Shown piece by piece: positions 31,675-34,975 of a stretch of DNA of 34,975 bases. The notes beneath the pieces were generated by a model, which was not told the DNA's origin, did no database searches, and worked only from the letters and a program-made list of their open reading frames with translations. Both the position numbers and the translations under genes were made by a program. The stretch is from an uncultured Pelagibacteraceae bacterium. GTDB lineage: Bacteria; Pseudomonadota; Alphaproteobacteria; Pelagibacterales; Pelagibacteraceae. Every line of letters begins with the position of its first letter. The stretch's first letter is position 1. The stretch spans positions 1 to 34,975 of the forward strand of contig CACLSF010000008.1 of the NCBI GenBank assembly GCA_902609535.1, given 5' to 3'.

Positions 31675-33228
31675 TCAATCTTTGTATGCTTTTTCTCTTG
31701 CTGACATAATTAAATTATCAGCTTCTTGCTTTGATAGTGCAAAATCTTCTAAGTACCCTCTAATTTTTACTCTTTCACCTTTTATTACATCAAATGTTCC
31801 AGTAAGTTCGTCTGATGCTAAATCTGCTAGATCTGTTAAAGATAAAATCTTCTTTTCTCCTAATGTAACTAACATACCTGGAGTCAGTCCTTCGTGATTA
31901 ATTAAGTCATTCTCTAAGCCTAGATCTTTTATTCTTTTTGATATTTCTTTTTGATCTTTTTCATAAAATTCTTTTGCTCTTTCAATCAATTCTTTTGCAG
32001 TATCCTCTTCAATACCTTCAATTTTAATAAGAGCATCAGATGAACTATCTTTTATATCATCTATTGATGAAAATCCTTCAGCTACTAATAATTGCCCCAA
32101 TGTTTCATCTAGTTCTAGGTTTTTAACAATATTGTCAGTTTTTTCTTTAAACTCTATTTGTCTTCTTTCTGAGTCCTCTTGCTCTGTCATTATATTTATT
32201 TCGTAGTTTAATAATTTAGTGGCTAATCTTACATTCTGACCTCTTCTTCCAATAGCTTTACTTAAATTATCCTCAGTTAATATAACATCTAGTTTCTTGG
32301 CCTCATTATCTACATTAACTCGCTGCACTTCAGCAGGAGACAGTGCATTAGCAACTACCACAGCTGTATCCTCTGACCAATTCACAATATCAATTTTTTC
32401 ACCTTGAAGTTCGTTTACAACAGCTTGCACTCTACTTCCTCTCATTCCTACGCATGCTCCAACTGGATCTAAAGAAGTGTCTATAGCTTTAACACATATT
32501 TTTGCTCTACTTCCAGGATCTCTTGCTGATGATTTGATTTCAATTAATCCATCATATATTTCTGGGACCTCTTGAATAAATAATTTGTCCATGAATTTTG
32601 GGTGTGCTCTTGATAAAAAAATCTGTTGACCTCTTGGCTCTCTTCTTACATCTAAACAATAAGCCTTGACTCTATCTCCAGCTTTAATATTTTCTCTAGG
32701 TATCATTTCGTTTTTTTGAATTATTGCTTCGGTTCTTCCTAAATCAACAATTACATTGCCAAATTCTAACCTTTTTACTATTCCACTTAAAATTGTATCT
32801 TTTTTGTCAATAAAATCGTTGTACTGTCTTTCTCTTTCAGCTTCTCTTACGTTAAAGCTTATAACTTGTTTTGCAGTTTGTGCTGCTATTCTTCCAAAAT
32901 CAAATGATGGCAAAGGTTGTAGAACTTCGTCACCGATTTTTTTGTCTTTGTTAGATTGATTTAACTTTATTGCATTTTCTAAAGTGATTTCTATGCTCGC
33001 ATTCTCAGGGTTTTCGACTATTAATAATTTTCTAAATATTTCAATATCTCCATTATCCCTATCAATCTCTACTTTTATCTCGTTATCTTGCCCAAATTTT
33101 GATTTTGCAGCTTTGGCAATTCCTGTTTCCATTGATCCTATAATAAGTTCTTTATCAATAGATTTCTCTAATGCCACTGCTTCAGCAATTCTTAACAATT
33201 CTAATTTATCAGCTCTTCTATTTAACAT
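31675..33228 (-). CDS. nusA: Transcription termination/antitermination factor NusA
   Basis: A 517-residue RNA-polymerase-binding elongation factor. It has an N-terminal polymerase-binding domain (MLNRRADKLELLRIAEAVA), an S1 domain (LSGIVKRLEFGNVIVDLGRTEAII), KH1 (VGACVGMRGSRVQAVVNELQGEKIDIV), KH2 (KAIGRRGQNVRLATKLL) and two C-terminal acidic helix-hairpin-helix repeats, as in proteobacterial NusA. The start MLNRR is family-typical; an in-frame ATG at 33264 would add 12 residues encoded by a terminator hairpin. rimP, which usually precedes nusA, is absent here, and no ylxR lies before infB. Confidence 0.95.
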   Translation of the reverse strand: MLNRRADKLELLRIAEAVALEKSIDKELIIGSMETGIAKAAKSKFGQDNEIKVEIDRDNGDIEIFRKLLIVENPENASIEITLENAIKLNQSNKDKKIGDEVLQPLPSFDFGRIAAQTAKQVISFNVREAERERQYNDFIDKKDTILSGIVKRLEFGNVIVDLGRTEAIIQKNEMIPRENIKAGDRVKAYCLDVRREPRGQQIFLSRAHPKFMDKLFIQEVPEIYDGLIEIKSSARDPGSRAKICVKAIDTSLDPVGACVGMRGSRVQAVVNELQGEKIDIVNWSEDTAVVVANALSPAEVQRVNVDNEAKKLDVILTEDNLSKAIGRRGQNVRLATKLLNYEINIMTEQEDSERRQIEFKEKTDNIVKNLELDETLGQLLVAEGFSSIDDIKDSSSDALIKIEGIEEDTAKELIERAKEFYEKDQKEISKRIKDLGLENDLINHEGLTPGMLVTLGEKKILSLTDLADLASDELTGTFDVIKGERVKIRGYLEDFALSKQEADNLIMSAREKAYKD

Positions 33229-33240
33229 AATTTTATTAGC

Positions 33241-33268
33241 AAAAAAAAATGGGCCTAAGCCCATTTTT
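33241..33268 (-). terminator. Terminator hairpin in the nusA leader (candidate attenuator)
   Basis: Minus strand: AAAAATGGGC (33259-33268) pairs perfectly with GCCCATTTTT (33245-33254) around a 4-nt loop, with a run of nine Ts (complement of 33241-33249). The T-run ends 12 nt before the nusA ATG and no promoter fits between, so all nusA transcription must pass through it. Confidence 0.85.
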
Positions 33269-33290
33269 GAAATCTCAACAATGTGATTGG

Positions 33291-33318
33291 AATATAGTTA
33301 TTTTTCGTCAGTTTTCAA
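33291..33318 (-). promoter_or_regulatory. Candidate nusA operon promoter
   Basis: Minus strand: TTGAAA (33313-33318), 16-nt spacer, TATATT (33291-33296), each 5 of 6 to consensus. It lies just after the metK stop and would give a leader of about 55 nt containing the terminator hairpin. Confidence 0.5.
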
Positions 33319-33324
33319 CAATAT

Positions 33325-34488
33325 TTACTTACTAAAAATATCTGATTTGTCTGTTTTTTCCCATGAAAATGAACCGTCACTCTCAGGAGTTCTTCCAAAG
33401 TGCCCATAGGCTGACGTTTTTTCGTATATGGGTTTGTTTAAACTAAGCATTTCTCTGATTCCTCTCGGGCTTAAATCAAAATTTTCATTAATAAGTTTTT
33501 CAACATGCATATTTTTTTCTTCATCATTGTCAAATAAATCAACATAAATTGAGAGTGGTTTAGATACACCAATTGCATAAGCTAATTGAATTAAACATTT
33601 ATCAGCAATTTTAGATGCAACAACATTTTTAGCTAAATATCTTGATGCATATGCTGCTGATCTATCTACTTTTGTTGGATCTTTTCCTGAAAATGCTCCA
33701 CCTCCATGAGGTGCAGCTCCTCCATATGTATCAACAATAATTTTTCTACCAGTTAAACCACTATCCCCATCTGGACCTCCAATTACAAAATTTCCAGTAG
33801 GATTGATGTAAATCTCCTTTTCATCAAGACTTCCTAATAAGTTTTTAGGTATAGATCTTTCTATGTAAGGCATACAAAGTTCTTTAACTTGAGCCAAGTT
33901 AACTTCCTTAGAATGTTGTGTAGAAATTACAACTGATGTTACAGCTGCTGGCATTCCGTCTTTGTATTCAATGGTAATTTGACTTTTTGAGTCTGGTTCA
34001 ATTCCATTCAACTTTCCCGATTTTCTGTCTTCGGCCATTAGTCTTAAGATTTTATGTGAATAATGAATTGGAGCTGGCATTAACACATCTGTTTCATTGC
34101 ATGCATATCCAAACATAATTCCCTGGTCTCCAGCACCTTCATCTTTATTACCTGCAGAGTCTACTCCCATTGCAATATCAGCTGACTGAGAATGTAAATG
34201 TGTTTCGATTTTAGTTTGATCTCTCCAAGAAAAGCCATCTTGGTCATAGCCAATATCTTTAATACAATCTCTAACTTTAGAAATTAATTCATCTTCTTTA
34301 AGTTCTGGACCTCTTACTTCTCCTGCCAATACAACTTTGTTCGTTGTTGTTAAAGTTTCGCAAGCAACTCTTGCTTGAGGTTCGGAAGCCAAAAAACTAT
34401 CAACAACCATATCTGAAATTCTGTCGCAAACCTTGTCTGGGTGTCCTTCTGACACTGACTCACTAGTAAATAAAAAATTTTTCTTCAT
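33325..34488 (-). CDS. metK: S-adenosylmethionine synthetase
   Basis: A 387-residue enzyme making SAM from methionine and ATP. Visible motifs are the N-terminal [12 protein letters not shown], the [12 protein letters not shown] hexapeptide region and [20 protein letters not shown] phosphate-binding loop. Length is normal. The start shares a base with the lnt stop (TAATG), and GGGAG lies 7 nt before the ATG. I see no room for a SAM riboswitch before it. trmB, often next in relatives, is not here. Confidence 0.97.
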   Translation of the reverse strand: MKKNFLFTSESVSEGHPDKVCDRISDMVVDSFLASEPQARVACETLTTTNKVVLAGEVRGPELKEDELISKVRDCIKDIGYDQDGFSWRDQTKIETHLHSQSADIAMGVDSAGNKDEGAGDQGIMFGYACNETDVLMPAPIHYSHKILRLMAEDRKSGKLNGIEPDSKSQITIEYKDGMPAAVTSVVISTQHSKEVNLAQVKELCMPYIERSIPKNLLGSLDEKEIYINPTGNFVIGGPDGDSGLTGRKIIVDTYGGAAPHGGGAFSGKDPTKVDRSAAYASRYLAKNVVASKIADKCLIQLAYAIGVSKPLSIYVDLFDNDEEKNMHVEKLINENFDLSPRGIREMLSLNKPIYEKTSAYGHFGRTPESDGSFSWEKTDKSDIFSK

Positions 34489-34975
34489 TAATTCTCCCGT
34501 ATTTTAAAAAAAAAAATTAAACTAATATAAATAGATAGAAAATAAAAGAAGATCTTATTGCCATAAGAGCTAAAAATAGTTTTATTGGACTTTTTAAAAG
34601 AGTTAATTTCAATAAATCCCTTATCAGTTGATAAAATTAGTTCTAATTGCTGACCTTTTGCATTTATTAGAGCTGAAATTCCATTGTTTGCAGACCGAAT
34701 AACAGGCTTACCCTCTTCAATTGACCTGAAAATTGAGTGAGAGAAATGCTGGTGAGTACCGATTGAGTCTCCAAACCATCCATCCTCAGATATATTTAAA
34801 ATAAAATCATAATTTTGATTACTTTTATTTATTTGACCAGAATAAATAATTTCATAACAAATAAGTGGGATAAATTTAAAATTGTTCAAAATAATAGGTA
34901 ACCTAGAGTTATCTGGAGAAAAAGACTGATATCCTTGAGTAATTTTTTTGAATCCTAAATTACTTAATATTTTTT
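34488..34975 (-). CDS. lnt: Apolipoprotein N-acyltransferase, C-terminal part (start lies past the window)
   Basis: The frame stays open to the right edge of the window, so only about the last 160 residues are seen. The part shows the nitrilase-fold end of Lnt: [14 protein letters not shown], then [15 protein letters not shown] with the catalytic cysteine in the ICYE motif, [17 protein letters not shown], and [23 protein letters not shown]-terminal membrane helix ([16 protein letters not shown]) follows. Lnt adds the third acyl chain to lipoproteins in the inner membrane. It is translationally coupled to metK, an arrangement common in alphaproteobacteria. Confidence 0.93.
   Translation of the reverse strand, partial: KILSNLGFKKITQGYQSFSPDNSRLPIILNNFKFIPLICYEIIYSGQINKSNQNYDFILNISEDGWFGDSIGTHQHFSHSIFRSIEEGKPVIRSANNGISALINAKGQQLELILSTDKGFIEINSFKKSNKTIFSSYGNKIFFYFLSIYISLIFFFKIREN

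Noticed and set aside
34489-34520. SAM riboswitch before metK
   Set aside because: metK overlaps the lnt stop by one base, so there is no untranslated leader to hold one.

Overview
The window reads as a stretch of a streamlined, very AT-rich alphaproteobacterial chromosome, most like SAR11 (Pelagibacterales). The evidence is the base composition, spacers of only a few bases, many start/stop overlaps, an Irr-type Fur regulator beside fabA-fabB-fabI, and the order dnaA-rpsT-mutM // ubiE-ubiB-coaBC-dut. The genus is inferred from style and gene order; no database was searched. I see no insertion sequence, CRISPR array, rRNA or recognisable phage gene.

Layout. 1-1516 (+): end of a TerB-like gene, 7Fe ferredoxin fdxA, and a CarD-type regulator with a long lysine-rich N-terminus. 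1515-1740 (-): a 27-residue lysine/arginine-rich gene with its own promoter, leader hairpin, ribosome site and terminator. 1850-3644 (-): fadD directly behind tRNA-Leu(CAA). 3702-5312 (+): DedA/YqaA-like protein, dsbB, coq7. 5313-7127 (-): HNH endonuclease, carboxylesterase, TlpA-like thioredoxin. 7151-10620 (+): argH, a 44-residue LptM-like lipoprotein, lysA, plsC. 10617-14580 (-): dnaN, dnaA, rpsT, mutM. 14614-19713 (+): ubiE, ubiB, coaBC, dut, a ThiF/MoeB-like E1 enzyme, an SH3b protein. 19706-22640 (-): DUF3501 protein, cysteine-rich Fe-S protein, rubrerythrin, irr. 22711-25881 (+): fabA, fabB, fabI, a 49-residue membrane protein, msrB. 25882-26751: a repeat-rich accessory patch around one unrecognised four-helix membrane protein. 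26752-34975 (-): pnp, rpsO, rbfA, infB, nusA, metK and the end of lnt.

How the parts fit. Most of the window is housekeeping: replication initiation (dnaA, dnaN), ubiquinone synthesis (ubiE, ubiB, coq7), CoA and dUTP metabolism, arginine and lysine synthesis, lipid synthesis and activation (fabA/B/I, plsC, fadD), envelope assembly (lnt, lptM, dsbB, tlpA), and translation/RNA turnover (nusA to pnp). The irr / rubrerythrin / Fe-S protein / DUF3501 block looks like an iron- and peroxide-responsive unit, with possible Irr half-sites at both promoters.

The parts that look least described are: (1) the 25.9-26.7 kb patch, where two ~80-bp modules share one layout (paired 9-mers, exactly 47 nt, then a CGTTYTGTT core) and where paired repeats flank the membrane gene; (2) a perfect intrinsic terminator 12 nt before the nusA start codon, which suggests leader attenuation of the nusA-infB-rbfA-rpsO-pnp operon; (3) the tiny basic-protein gene facing the lysine-rich carD.
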